From assembly GCF_016862895.1 (NCBI RefSeq), contig NZ_BONV01000009.1, positions 206,270 to 270,269 of the forward strand: DNA of 64,000 nucleotides. The letters run 5' to 3'. This DNA is from Planotetraspora kaengkrachanensis. GTDB taxonomy: Bacteria; Actinomycetota; Actinomycetes; Streptosporangiales; Streptosporangiaceae. The notes beneath the pieces are model-generated. The model was not told the origin of the DNA and searched no databases. It saw nothing but the letters and a program-made list of their open reading frames with translations. This document shows, in pieces, positions 9,111-17,517 of this stretch (within the stretch, counting starts at the first letter, position 1; the number at the start of each line of letters is the position of its first letter). The translations under genes were made by a program, and so were the position numbers.

Positions 9111-9333
9111 GTTTGTCCGGCACCGAGCTCGACGCGGGCAACGTGCGGCGGGCCTTCCGCACCGGACCTCAAGAAGGCGGACGTCAACCCGCGGACGACT
9201 GGACGCCTCGGGAGATGCGGCACAGCTTCGTCTCGCTACTGTCCGAACTGTCCCATCCTTGAGAGTCCGGCAACGTTCAGGGCAATACGGCGTGGTTGTC
9301 ACCCAGTTCGTCACTCAGGCTTAGAGGGCCGGG
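9111..9333 (+). pseudogene. Tyrosine-recombinase (integrase) C-terminal remnant
   Basis: The plus-strand frame contains GTELDAGNVRRAF and WTPREMRHSFVSLLSE, the box-I Arg region of actinobacterial integrases. The His and Tyr region is degraded: the stop after LSHP and the shifted remains around 9280-9320 no longer give GHSGTAVTE or a usable catalytic Tyr. The N terminus is missing. It marks an old integrative element beside the chitin cluster. Confidence 0.6.
9298..9319 (+). repeat. Dispersed GTCACYC-type repeat, copy 1
   Basis: The sequence GTCACCCAG TTC GTCACTCAGG carries two GTCACYCAG units. Related doublets occur at 23072, 24604 and 26121. It overlaps the decayed 3' end of the integrase and resembles arm-type binding sites. 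Confidence 0.45.
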
Positions 9334-9513
9334 GCGAGCCTCGGGTTTTCTCCCACCGCCCCCATACCTCCGCCACACCGGGATCGAATACGAGAAGGGA
9401 CTCTACCGGTCACTACTCCGGGAGTCCCTGTCTCTGCTGCGCAGCACGTTCGGGTCGTACTCCGCGATCGCGCGCTGTCATCCGGTCGGGTCTTGAGGGC
9501 GGAGCTGATCCAG

Positions 9514-9753
9514 TCACGGCTTGATGAACACCACGAACTCATGCTCGCGGTGTAGCTGCACCTGATAGCCGACCTCCAGCCAGACGGCTTGGGTGTGGGT
9601 CTTGCTATCTCAAATCCACCAGGCGTAGTTGCGGGCACCGTCTGGCAATGGCGCGCCGATGATCTGCTCGATCTGTGAGAACGTCAACTCGACGCGGTCG
9701 CGGCCGTCTTCCTGAAGGTGACGACCAAGCGGCCCGTACTTTCGTGAAGCCAT
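9514..9753 (-). pseudogene. DUF7662-like gene with an in-frame TGA
   Basis: The frame begins MASRKYGPLGRHLQ and continues VELTFSQIEQIIGAPLPDGA, followed by a WW motif, which resembles the small DUF7662 family. Codon 48 is TGA (9610-9612), directly after WWI. The frame then stays open for 31 more codons to a normal TGA. No frame change is needed, so this is a single-substitution interruption of a 79-codon gene. I treat it as a recent pseudogene. Family assignment is from memory of the motif pattern. Confidence 0.55.
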
Positions 9754-9884
9754 GCGGCCATTGTGGGTCGAGGTGAGGCTCGAGCCTGGGGAGTTCTCCG
9801 ACCGCCATCACGGGCCGCCGCACCCAGTGACCGGCAGGGTGCAGCGAAGCGGGGACGCCGGCGGTCGACGTGACGTCGAACACC

Positions 9885-9918
9885 CCCTTGGCTGTGGTTC
9901 CGCCCCCGCAGCCAAGGG
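9885..9918 (-). terminator. Hairpin after the 9936-10616 gene
   Basis: A perfect 10-bp stem (CCCTTGGCTG with CAGCCAAGGG) encloses a 14-nt loop, 18 nt past the stop of the minus-strand membrane protein gene. Confidence 0.6.
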
Positions 9919-9935
9919 AAGTGGCCACATGGATG

Positions 9936-10616
9936 TCAGACGGGACAGGCCCGGAACGAGCACCGCCCGTCCGTCCACCCCTGGAGCTTTTCCTCGACTT
10001 CCGCCAGCGGCACGCCATGGACCCGGTGGAGGTTGATGGCCACCGGCGTACCGAATGCCAACTCGTGCGAGAGCAGGTCGACATCGACGTGCTCACCATC
10101 CGCAGAGGCGGCCCGGGCCAGCTCCTCAGCGACCTCCCGGGCGCGGTTCGGTGCGACGGGCCTCACGTAGATCGAGGCGGGTACCGAGTCCACCACGGCG
10201 GCGGGGTGGAGGTCGACGCACCAGAAAAGATGCCCGTCGCCATTCGGCCGGTAGCCGCAACCCTCGACCAGGCCCCACGGAACGTGAAGCGGAAACGTGC
10301 CGGTGAAGGCGCCACTGTAGTCCAGGCCTGAGGGAGTCAACCGCATCGCCGGAACCCCTCGCCGCCGCCAGTACGCCCAGTTCACGAGGAACTCCACATG
10401 CTTGCCCACCACCCACAACACCAGCAGGAGGAACACGCCTCCCGCCGAGTAGGCCGAGCCGAGGGCCAAGCCGTCAACATGTTGTGAGACCCACCGGAGC
10501 GCCGGGTACCCCCCGGCGAGCACGGCCCCGGCCAGGCAGAGGATCACGACGCTCGGTAACGGCCGGTCCTTGCTGGTGATCAGCAGGTACTCCTCGCCGG
10601 GTGAGCTCGTCTCCAT
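9936..10616 (-). CDS. Two-helix membrane protein of unknown function
   Basis: The product has 226 residues; GGAGG lies just upstream of the ATG. Two hydrophobic segments (about 21-38 and 55-75) are followed by a cytoplasmic or surface domain of about 150 residues with mixed alpha/beta character (HVPWGLVEGCGYRP, NLHRVHGVPLAEVEEKL). I do not recognise a family. It is flanked by pseudogenes and followed by its own terminator, and its composition is not unusual for the window. Confidence 0.6.
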   Translation of the reverse strand: METSSPGEEYLLITSKDRPLPSVVILCLAGAVLAGGYPALRWVSQHVDGLALGSAYSAGGVFLLLVLWVVGKHVEFLVNWAYWRRRGVPAMRLTPSGLDYSGAFTGTFPLHVPWGLVEGCGYRPNGDGHLFWCVDLHPAAVVDSVPASIYVRPVAPNRAREVAEELARAASADGEHVDVDLLSHELAFGTPVAINLHRVHGVPLAEVEEKLQGWTDGRCSFRACPV

Positions 10617-10937
10617 CGCCCTCCGTCCGGGAACGATGCTCGACCGTTCCAGCGCTCGCCACCGTTCGCGCGGTGCGACCGGTGCGGAGAACCTCTTTTA
10701 TCTCACGACGACACAGACCGGCAAAGATCGAATACGCGAACGATTGATCTAGAGTTCGGAAGGCGGGGCGCCCACGTAGACAGTGGGATCACCGCTGATC
10801 TGCGCGTATGTCGGTCGAATGACCGTGAGTCCCCGTGATTCCCCGCTGTTGGCCGACCGTACGGGCACGCAACGGGCACGCCGGCGCCCCGGCTCCGGTT
10901 CGCCGATAGCGCGGGTCGGCCCCAGAGCTTCACCAAT
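10617..10937. other. Intergenic, no gene recognised
   Basis: It contains the upstream region of the minus-strand membrane protein gene and degraded sequence leading into the TPR remnant. No supported frame is seen. Confidence 0.35.
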
Positions 10938-11245
10938 ATGTGACCGGTCGGCCAGAACCTTGGCCAGCTCGCACAGACGTCCGGCTGGACGGCACAGGAA
11001 GCAGGCGACGACGGCAAGGCCCAGCGCAGGTACTTGACCGGCCTTCGAGCCGCGCACTCGGCCGGCGATCCCAACCTGGCGAGCAGCATCATGGCGTTGA
11101 TGAGCTACCAGGCCATCACGCTGAGAAAACTCCGAGACGGCCTGCAACTGGCCGCCGTCGCGACCAAGACCGCCGCCCGCGCCCCCCATCGTCCATGCGC
11201 TCATCACCGCACGCAGCACCCTTGTGCAGCCATCCACAATACTGG
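10938..11245 (+). pseudogene. Remnant of a TPR-type XRE-associated regulator
   Basis: A plus-strand stretch reads GQLAQTSGWTAQEAGDDGKA, RRYLTGLRAAHSAGDPNLAS and IMALMSYQ, the pattern of the C-terminal TPR half of actinomycete XRE regulators. At the C run near 11180 the reading continues one base out of phase as PIVHALITARSTLVQ, so a frameshift is present. The HTH half is absent. Confidence 0.5.
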
Positions 11246-11494
11246 TCGAAATAGTCCACTTGTTAATCCAGGAGTGGTAGGCCACTCAAGCAAGTCGTGC
11301 CGTCGGCAGCTACACGCGAACGACGAACGGCATGATTCTTCGAGGTCAGCCGCTAGGGACACCTTGCGCGGCCAGCCGACCAGACAACAGGACCAGATGA
11401 GAAGTCATGGACGAAAAAGTCCCAAAAAGGGGTATCCTCCCGCGCCTGGCACTGGTAGCGTCGACTGCTCAACCAACACGAACAGGAGACCCTG

Positions 11495-11899
11495 ATGTCC
11501 TAGTCCTACTCACTCCCCACTGAACCCGAAGGCATTGCCGCGTCGCTGCTTGAGTGATTTAACTCCGGCAAGGTCAGCGCGATGATGACCTTGTACGACC
11601 CGGAGGCCGCGTTCATCGCGAAAGACGGGCGAACCGTCACTGATCGCACCGAGATCGCTGCCGAACTCGAGCGCGATATCAGCCTCGGCCTGCCGCTGGA
11701 GGCCAAGGCGCGCCATGTGTTCATTGCCGGCGATATCGCCCAGATCGTGCTGGACTAGTCAATTGATGGCACAGGTCCCGACGGTAAGCACGTGCACCTC
11801 GAAGGCTCGGCAAGCGACATCGAGTACCGCGGCGCGGATGGACTCTGGCGATACCTGATCGACAACAATCTTGGGACGGCGGTGCGACAGCCCGCCTGA
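11495..11899 (+). pseudogene. SnoaL-like gene with three in-frame stops
   Basis: The frame starts at an ATG with AGGAG upstream, runs 134 codons and ends with a normal TGA. It is interrupted by TAG at codon 3 (11501), TGA at codon 21 (11555) and TAG at codon 88 (11756). Between the stops the sequence reads as a clean SnoaL/NTF2-like protein (VSAMMTLYDPEAAFIAKDG, VFIAGDIAQIVLD, ADGLWRYLIDNN). There are no frameshifts. The last stop sits where relatives usually have Trp (D-W-S-xxG). It is a decaying gene whose 3' 293 bp are also present at 13104-13396. Confidence 0.65.
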
Positions 11900-11931
11900 C
11901 ACACGTGCGCCACGGCAGCTCTCGGCGATGG
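11639..11931 (+). repeat. 293-bp direct repeat, left copy
   Basis: As far as I can read, this is identical base for base to 13104-13396, including the in-frame TAG. One mismatch precedes it and a further 9-bp match (GCGAACCGT) lies just outside. The two copies flank the SDR gene. Confidence 0.8.
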
Positions 11932-12228
11932 ACCCACTCTTCAGCGTGGCGTCGACGATCACCGCCACGTAGTGCCTAACGCCGCATCGGAGGTCACCGC
12001 GATGCCCGCGGTCCTGGCGACCGCACGCGCAATCAGCCAAGCGTTCCAAGCCAGCACTGTGTCGCGAGGGCTTCGCTAATCATCGGCGCGGCTGTGTCGG
12101 GGATTACCGCCCTTGTCACGAGACTCCGTCTCGCTGAACGGGAATCGATGCGGCCTTGTCATGTCCTGAGTGTCATTACGGTCTACAGCGATGACATTCA
12201 CTGCAATAACTAATGTGGAGTGATCATC

Positions 12229-12975
12229 ATGTCGGCACGTGCAGCTCTGATCACCGGTGGCACCAGCGGGATCGGGAAGGCGACTGCGGAGGTTCTGCAT
12301 AGTCGTGGTTACCGGGTCGCGGTCACCGGACAACGTCCGGAAAGCGTCGCCCGGGCACGCGAGGAACTACCCGAGGACGTCCTGGTATTGCGTGCTGACG
12401 CGCGCTCGCTTGCTGACACTGACCGGGTGGTATCCGAAGTCAGCGAACGATTCGGGACTCTGACAACGCTGTTCCTGAACGCCGGCATCAGCCGTCCCAT
12501 GGCGCTGGACGCCTGCGACGAAGCCACCTTCGACGACGTGTTCGCCGTCAATACCAAAGGACAGTTCTTCACTCTGGTAAAAACGCTCCCACTGCTGTCT
12601 GACGGCGCTTCGATCATTGTCACCGCGGGTATCGGAGCGACGCGCGCCCTGCCCGGCAACAGTGTCACAGCCGGGTCACGAGGCGCACTGCTGACCATGA
12701 TCCCAACGCTGGCCCTGGAGCTCGCCCCACGCCGCATCCGAGTCAACGCCGTCAGCCCGGGATTCACCGACACCCCCATGATGCGGACCACACCCGGCAT
12801 GGGATCCGATGAGGTCGCCGCGATGCTGGCCGCTATGGCGGCAAAGAACCCGTTCGGTCGCGTCGGCATGCCTGAGGACATCGCCGAGACCGTCGCGTTC
12901 CTCGCTTCGGACGGAGCCGCGTACATCACCGGGCAAGAGATCGTGGTGTCCGGCGGGGCCGGATTGGCCGTCTGA
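12229..12975 (+). CDS. Atypical short-chain dehydrogenase/reductase
   Basis: The product has 248 residues. The ATG at 12229 has GTGGAG 8 nt upstream and is preferred to the upstream GTG at 12220. The cofactor motif TGGTSGIG and the structural NAG (NAGIS) are present, as is the C-terminal YITGQEIVVSGG typical of the family. The catalytic region is unusual: where SDRs have Ser...YxxxK, this reads IIVTAGIGA...TAGSRGAL, so both Tyr and Lys are replaced (about Thr and Arg). It binds a dinucleotide in all likelihood, but normal SDR proton relay looks absent. It lies between two copies of a SnoaL pseudogene segment. Confidence 0.8.
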   Translation: MSARAALITGGTSGIGKATAEVLHSRGYRVAVTGQRPESVARAREELPEDVLVLRADARSLADTDRVVSEVSERFGTLTTLFLNAGISRPMALDACDEATFDDVFAVNTKGQFFTLVKTLPLLSDGASIIVTAGIGATRALPGNSVTAGSRGALLTMIPTLALELAPRRIRVNAVSPGFTDTPMMRTTPGMGSDEVAAMLAAMAAKNPFGRVGMPEDIAETVAFLASDGAAYITGQEIVVSGGAGLAV

Positions 12976-13103
12976 CCGAACTATCGGCAATCGACGGACA
13001 CACTTCCGTCCGTGCCCGGTGCCACGGACTTCGCAGTGACCAAACCGGGATTCGACAAAGCCGGCCAGCACATCAGGAGCCGGAGCCCGAGGAGCGAACC
13101 GTG

Positions 13104-13396
13104 ACTGATCGCACCGAGATCGCTGCCGAACTCGAGCGCGATATCAGCCTCGGCCTGCCGCTGGAGGCCAAGGCGCGCCATGTGTTCATTGCCGGCGATA
13201 TCGCCCAGATCGTGCTGGACTAGTCAATTGATGGCACAGGTCCCGACGGTAAGCACGTGCACCTCGAAGGCTCGGCAAGCGACATCGAGTACCGCGGCGC
13301 GGATGGACTCTGGCGATACCTGATCGACAACAATCTTGGGACGGCGGTGCGACAGCCCGCCTGACACACGTGCGCCACGGCAGCTCTCGGCGATGG
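13104..13396 (+). repeat. 293-bp direct repeat, right copy
   Basis: This duplicates 11639-11931. Just upstream, GAGGAG followed by GTG (13101) could start a 40-codon frame beginning MTDRTEIAAEL that ends at the duplicated TAG (13221-13223). That would be a truncated SnoaL peptide, probably meaningless. Confidence 0.75.
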
Positions 13397-14013
13397 CCCC
13401 TCCCCCACTTCGTCGTCGGGGAGACGCTGCGCCCGCTCACCGAGAACGCCAGCTCCGAGCAGATCCCCATTCGACCTGGCCGATGTGATCCGGGTACGAC
13501 GAGCTCTGGTGACCAACCCCTCCGATGACCGCCTCCAGATCAGGGCGAAGGAACAGCGCCTCGCTCGCTTACTCGCCGGGGACGACTTCACCCGGCTTCA
13601 AGCCTTGGTGGACTGGTGGATCGCGCCCTTCTTCGAGAATAGGCTGATCTTCGACCGCTCGGATCTTGTTAGCCGTACCGGAAAGCGGACGTCCCCGCTA
13701 CGGGGGAATGGCCAGCGCTGGGCGGTGTTCCGCAACGTGCTGAATCGTGGTCATGACCTTCCCGACCTTCACGAATCGCGTCGGCGGCGATCCGGGAACA
13801 CATCCGCCCGTTCCTCTGGGAGATCGAGTTTTCCGAGGTCTTCTTCGACACCTACGGGCGGAGGCGGCCCGACGCGGGCTTCGACGCCCCGCTCGGCAAC
13901 CCCCTGTGGGAGGGCGTGAAGTCTCAGCGAGCCCGATCACTGTCGCTCCCAAGAGCGCCGAGTGCGCCCGGGGCTCTGAGCGCCCGGCCACTCCCTGCCT
14001 CGCTTCGGTCTCC
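13397..14013. other. Degraded coding-like sequence, unassigned
   Basis: Plus-strand stretches look protein-like in different frames (DLADVIRVRRALVTNPSDD near 13480; AIREHIRPFLWEIEF near 13790) but no frame stays open and I recognise no family. It is likely a broken gene downstream of the repeated segment. Confidence 0.35.
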
Positions 14014-15309
14014 TCATTCCCTCCGGGCGAGTGTTACGAACCGCGCCGCCACCGCGGCGAGCACGGCGGAGGCAAGGACGATGAAGCCCGCTGTGAGGAA
14101 AACCGTCTGCAAGGTTGTCGACGAAACAAGGATCGCGCCGAGGCCAGACCCTGCCGCCACGGCTATCTGAAGGTTCGTCACATTCACCGCCGACGCGGCC
14201 TCTGGGGTTTCTGGGGCCGCGTCGAGTATCCAGACCAGCGTTCCCGGGTTCACAATTCCCCAGAACAAACCCCACAGCACGAGCAACAGGCCAGCCAGCC
14301 AGGGTAAGCTGCCCGCGCTCGCCAGCCCGATGAGCAATGCGGCCACCACCGCCGCCGCCCCGGCGAAGCTGCCGATCACTCCGCGCTTGAACAGCGATCC
14401 GGCGATGAGTGAGCCGACAATGCCACCACATCCGTAGATGACGTACAGCAGGGAGATCACGCCGCTGGACAGATGCGTGTGGTCCATCAGGAACGGGGTG
14501 ACATAGGTCCAGGCGGCGAACTGTCCGATGAACACCATCGCGCCCGCTGCCATCCCAAACCGGGCGGCCCGCCGCGTCACGACTCCCAAAAGATCACGCA
14601 GGTGCGTACGCCCGTCCGGCGGAATACCCGGCAGCACGACCGTCTGCACAACCACGACAAGCAGTGTCGCCGCCGCCGCAATGGCGAAAGTGAGACGCCA
14701 GCCGACGAGGTCGCCGAGGAACTGTCCCGCAGGCAGCCCCACCACCGTCCCACCCGAAATACCGGCCGCGATGATGGTGATGGCGCGAGTGCCGCAGGCT
14801 GGGCCCACCAGCTTGGGTCCGACCGGTGAGACCACGGTCCAGAAGGCTCCGAGGGTGGCGCCGAAGAGCATACGGGCGATCAGCACCAGGACGAAGTTCG
14901 GCGCCACCGCGACGACCATGTTCGACACCAGCACCGTTAGACCCAGGACGAGGATGACCGAGCGCCGGTTGAAGCGGCCGGAGCTGCGGAAGAACAGCGG
15001 CGCCGACACCGCGGCGCTGAAACCCGGCACGAGCACCATCAGCCCCGCGAGGCCGAGCGAGACATGCAGTCCGTCGGTGATCTGCGGCAGCAGCCCCACT
15101 GGCAGCGTCTCCGTCATGACGATGACGAACGCGCCGAGCGCGACCGCACCGACGGACGCCCAGCCCCGCCTGCTACCGGGCTCCGCAGCAGTGGCGACCG
15201 CGCGGGCGGCTGCAGGCTGGGTCGGGACGGCCGCGCTGCACGACGATCCCGTGACCAGGCGCACCTGCGGTGCGTGGTGTGTCGGCGTCGCCTCTTCGTT
15301 TTCGATCAT
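14014..15309 (-). CDS. MFS transporter, DHA1-type efflux
   Basis: The product has 431 residues. An N-terminal hydrophilic stretch of about 48 residues precedes 12 predicted membrane helices. Family features are the first helix ending TETLPVGLLPQI, the loop RSSGRFNRRS between helices 2 and 3, and a second half beginning near 245. It resembles drug, sugar or purine efflux proteins (AraJ/PbuE-like). No regulator is adjacent. The N-terminal extension is rich in Ala and Thr, and a later start is possible. The substrate cannot be read from sequence. Confidence 0.8.
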   Translation of the reverse strand: MIENEEATPTHHAPQVRLVTGSSCSAAVPTQPAAARAVATAAEPGSRRGWASVGAVALGAFVIVMTETLPVGLLPQITDGLHVSLGLAGLMVLVPGFSAAVSAPLFFRSSGRFNRRSVILVLGLTVLVSNMVVAVAPNFVLVLIARMLFGATLGAFWTVVSPVGPKLVGPACGTRAITIIAAGISGGTVVGLPAGQFLGDLVGWRLTFAIAAAATLLVVVVQTVVLPGIPPDGRTHLRDLLGVVTRRAARFGMAAGAMVFIGQFAAWTYVTPFLMDHTHLSSGVISLLYVIYGCGGIVGSLIAGSLFKRGVIGSFAGAAAVVAALLIGLASAGSLPWLAGLLLVLWGLFWGIVNPGTLVWILDAAPETPEAASAVNVTNLQIAVAAGSGLGAILVSSTTLQTVFLTAGFIVLASAVLAAVAARFVTLARRE

Positions 15310-15454
15310 GTGTTCTCTTCACTCATGGCATGCTCCTGACCGGGCTCTGCTCTGTAAGCACCCCGGGGTGTATCTGCGCGAGTCACGCGGACAGTCAACA
15401 CAGCTCACGTTGCGATCTAGCTCCATGCGCCCAGTGCGCGGCTGCGCGGCCGTG

Positions 15455-15678
15455 TTAGCCCTCGATGAGGTCGATGATGTGGCCGAAGTTGAGATTTGAT
15501 GCGAGTGCCGTCAGGTCTCCCTTCGCAAGCTTCGCCGCGGCCGCCTGTGGCCGCGAAGGCGTGCGTGTAGGGGTCGACCCCGAGGCTGATCCGGCGGACA
15601 CCGATCGTCTGCAGTTCCGCGAGGGCAGCCGTATCCCGAGGGCTGACTAGGACGTTGACCGGCTTGGGGGCGACAGCT
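15455..15678 (-). pseudogene. C-terminal fragment of an ICL/PEP mutase-family gene
   Basis: The minus strand reads APKPVNVLVSPRDTAALAEL, GVRRISLG and then, after a one-base shift near 15545, AKLAKGDLTALASNL to a TAA. It matches the C terminus of the intact gene at 18619 (TPVNVLVSPSDKVLTVAEL, GVKRISLG). The N-terminal three quarters are missing and the fragment abuts the end of the DUF427 gene, which indicates a recombination junction. Confidence 0.65.
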
Positions 15679-15681
15679 CGG

Positions 15682-15987
15682 TCAGATCTCGATCCGAACC
15701 TGGCGCCCATCGAAAGCGACATAGCCACTGAAGTCGCGGCCAACACGGGCCGCCGCCGACTCCTTGATGTCCGGATAGGACCAAGCCCCGTCCCTGAGCA
15801 CCGTCTCACCGACCAGGACGTCGTGATACTGCGCCCTCCCCTTCCAGGGGCAGGTGTAGGGCGTTGGGCTGTCGAGGAGCACGCCGGCCACAACTGAGTC
15901 CGGCGGGAAGTAGGCATTCCCCTCCATCCTGACCACCGCCTCGTTCGCAGCCTCGGCCACGACGGTCTCCCCAACCACTGCCTTCAT
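15682..15987 (-). CDS. DUF427 family protein
   Basis: The product has 101 residues, starting at the ATG preceded by GAGGGG. It shows the DUF427 core: NEAVVRMEGNAYFPP, PTPYTCPWKGRAQYHDV and DGAWSYPDI...GYVAFDGRQV. This small beta-rich family is common in actinobacteria and has no established reaction. The gene ends at the junction with the lyase fragment, so its original downstream partner may have been lost. Confidence 0.85.
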   Translation of the reverse strand: MKAVVGETVVAEAANEAVVRMEGNAYFPPDSVVAGVLLDSPTPYTCPWKGRAQYHDVLVGETVLRDGAWSYPDIKESAAARVGRDFSGYVAFDGRQVRIEI

Positions 15988-16377
15988 CCGTTTCCCCTCA
16001 TCGATCCTTTGGCTGGCCGCATTCGCCCTCGTGACTGGCCGCGTGGGCACCAGGAAGCACCCACCCCGCACCCCTCGATGGCCTCTCCACGTCGAGACCA
16101 CCGGCGGAGGCGACGGGCCGTAGCCGGGCGCTCGAGTTGGTGCAGTCAGAGTCAGCTTGCGCGTTCAACTAGACGTTGGTATCGGGGAGGGCTCTCCTTC
16201 TTACCCGTGTCTTGAGAACGCGCAGCCGGACGGATGAGAAGTGACCTCATCGCGTTGGCCATCCGGCGGTCGCGGTTAGGCGGGACCTGGGGTTGGCAGA
16301 AGCAACCACGAGCTGGAGCCCGAGATGTCGAGCCACGTGCCCCGTGTGTCCGGGCCACTCGGGCGAACAAAACCACC
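15988..16377. other. Intergenic, no intact gene
   Basis: It contains the DUF427 upstream region and then sequence leading into transposase debris. No frame is convincing. Confidence 0.35.
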
Positions 16378-16476
16378 AGCAGCGAGCGGGAAGAGCTGGC
16401 CGCGTTGCGGCGGGAGAACCGCCGGCTGCGCGAGGACGTCGACGTCCTCAAGCGGGCCACGGCTTTCTTCGCGTGA
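16378..16476 (+). pseudogene. IS3-family OrfA C-terminal remnant
   Basis: The end of a plus-strand frame reads REELAALRRENRRLREDVDV then LKRATAFFA and a stop, the leucine-zipper end of IS3-family OrfA. The helix-turn-helix part upstream is not recognisable and OrfB is absent. Confidence 0.6.
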
Positions 16477-16685
16477 ATGGGAGGGATCAAAAGCGTTCCG
16501 GCGGGTTTGCTCGTTTCTTTGCTGCCCCGGCAGATGCCGGCGGCTTGTCGTGATGTGCGGCCCGCCGGGCTCTCATCCTCCCGGCGTGGCTTGATAGGTG
16601 CGTGCGAGCAGCTCGATTTAGGCGTGCCCGCCGGGCGGTCGGAGCCTGGATCGCCCAACTATCAGCCCGTATCCGGGAGGCACGC

Positions 16686-16839
16686 TTGGTCGTCATCGGA
16701 ATCGACGCCCACAAAACGGACTCACACCCTGGTCGCCATCGATCAGGTCGGCCGCAAGCTCGCCGAGCGCACCGTCCGGGCGACTCCAGAGGGGAACATC
16801 GAGGCGGCCGCCTGGGCATCGCAGTGGCAACCGGCGTAA
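16686..16839 (+). pseudogene. IS110-family transposase N-terminal remnant
   Basis: VVIGIDAHK is followed, one base out of phase at the AAAA run near 16718, by RTHTLVAIDQVGRKLAERTV and RATPEGNIEAAAWA. This is the RuvC-like DEDD N terminus of IS110 elements. The rest is missing, and the fragment runs directly into the truncated XRE gene. Confidence 0.65.
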
Positions 16840-16938
16840 CCCAGGCGTCCGGCGGCGGTCGACAACGCCCGTCAGCCCCACCTGGTCAGGGGCCGTGACC
16901 TGGCGCCGAGCGCGCAGGAATTCACCAATGCCCCCCAT
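16832..16938 (-). pseudogene. XRE/MmyB-type regulator, 5' fragment
   Basis: From an ATG the minus strand encodes GEFLRARRQVTAPDQVGL and RRRTPGLRR, closely matching the N terminus of the intact regulator at 30624 (GQFLRARRHLTTPDRVGL, HRRTPGLRR). It stops being homologous at the edge of the IS110 remnant, so the gene was cut there. Confidence 0.65.
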
Positions 16939-17517
16939 GAGTAACTCCAGGCTCTTGACATCCCGACTTGACAACCTTGGACAAGCATAGATTGGCCGGA
17001 CTAAATCGTCCAAATCTCCTCGTGCTAGCGACTGCATGACCAGGCGCGAGCAGCCCTGGAGATTCCGTGCGGTCCGCCAGCGCCATGCGCCGAAACCGGG
17101 ATGACGACCGGCCACCGGGCAGCTCTGCGGCCGCAGGTGGTGCCTGATCAGTAGAGGGACGGCGGCCACCCGAAGAGGAACTCCCAGATGCTGTTCCTGA
17201 GCCAACTCGGCATCCGGGATGCACGCCGGGGATCCGGATGGCGTCGCCCCGTGCGGCTGGAGACTTTCGTTACGACAAGTGGTTGTAACCGCAGCTTTTG
17301 GACTATATAGTCCCACTTGCACGGTTCCCCCGCTGTGAAGAGATCCGGAACTCGGCGCGACCGAGTCACCCCTCGCAATGCAGGTCACCGGGCGCCCGGC
17401 GCAACCGGCGAGGTTGCGGCCAGCGCAGGTAAGGCCTGCGGCGGAACTCTGAAGCACTAAGACCCCGACTTGGGCTCGACGACGACTACTCACACCGCGA
17501 CCGGAGGTCGATTCGCT
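16939..17517. other. Intergenic, no gene recognised
   Basis: About 580 nt including the former promoter side of the truncated regulator (AT-richer at 16960-17010) and the leader of the AhpD-like gene. No supported frame. Confidence 0.35.

Noticed and set aside
10749..11285. 178-codon minus-strand open frame
   Set aside because: It runs antisense to the TPR remnant and has no motif or ribosome site.
11495..11899. Natural stop-codon recoding (selenocysteine or pyrrolysine)
   Set aside because: No SECIS-like element was seen, and the stops are of two types and at non-catalytic points; ordinary decay is simpler.
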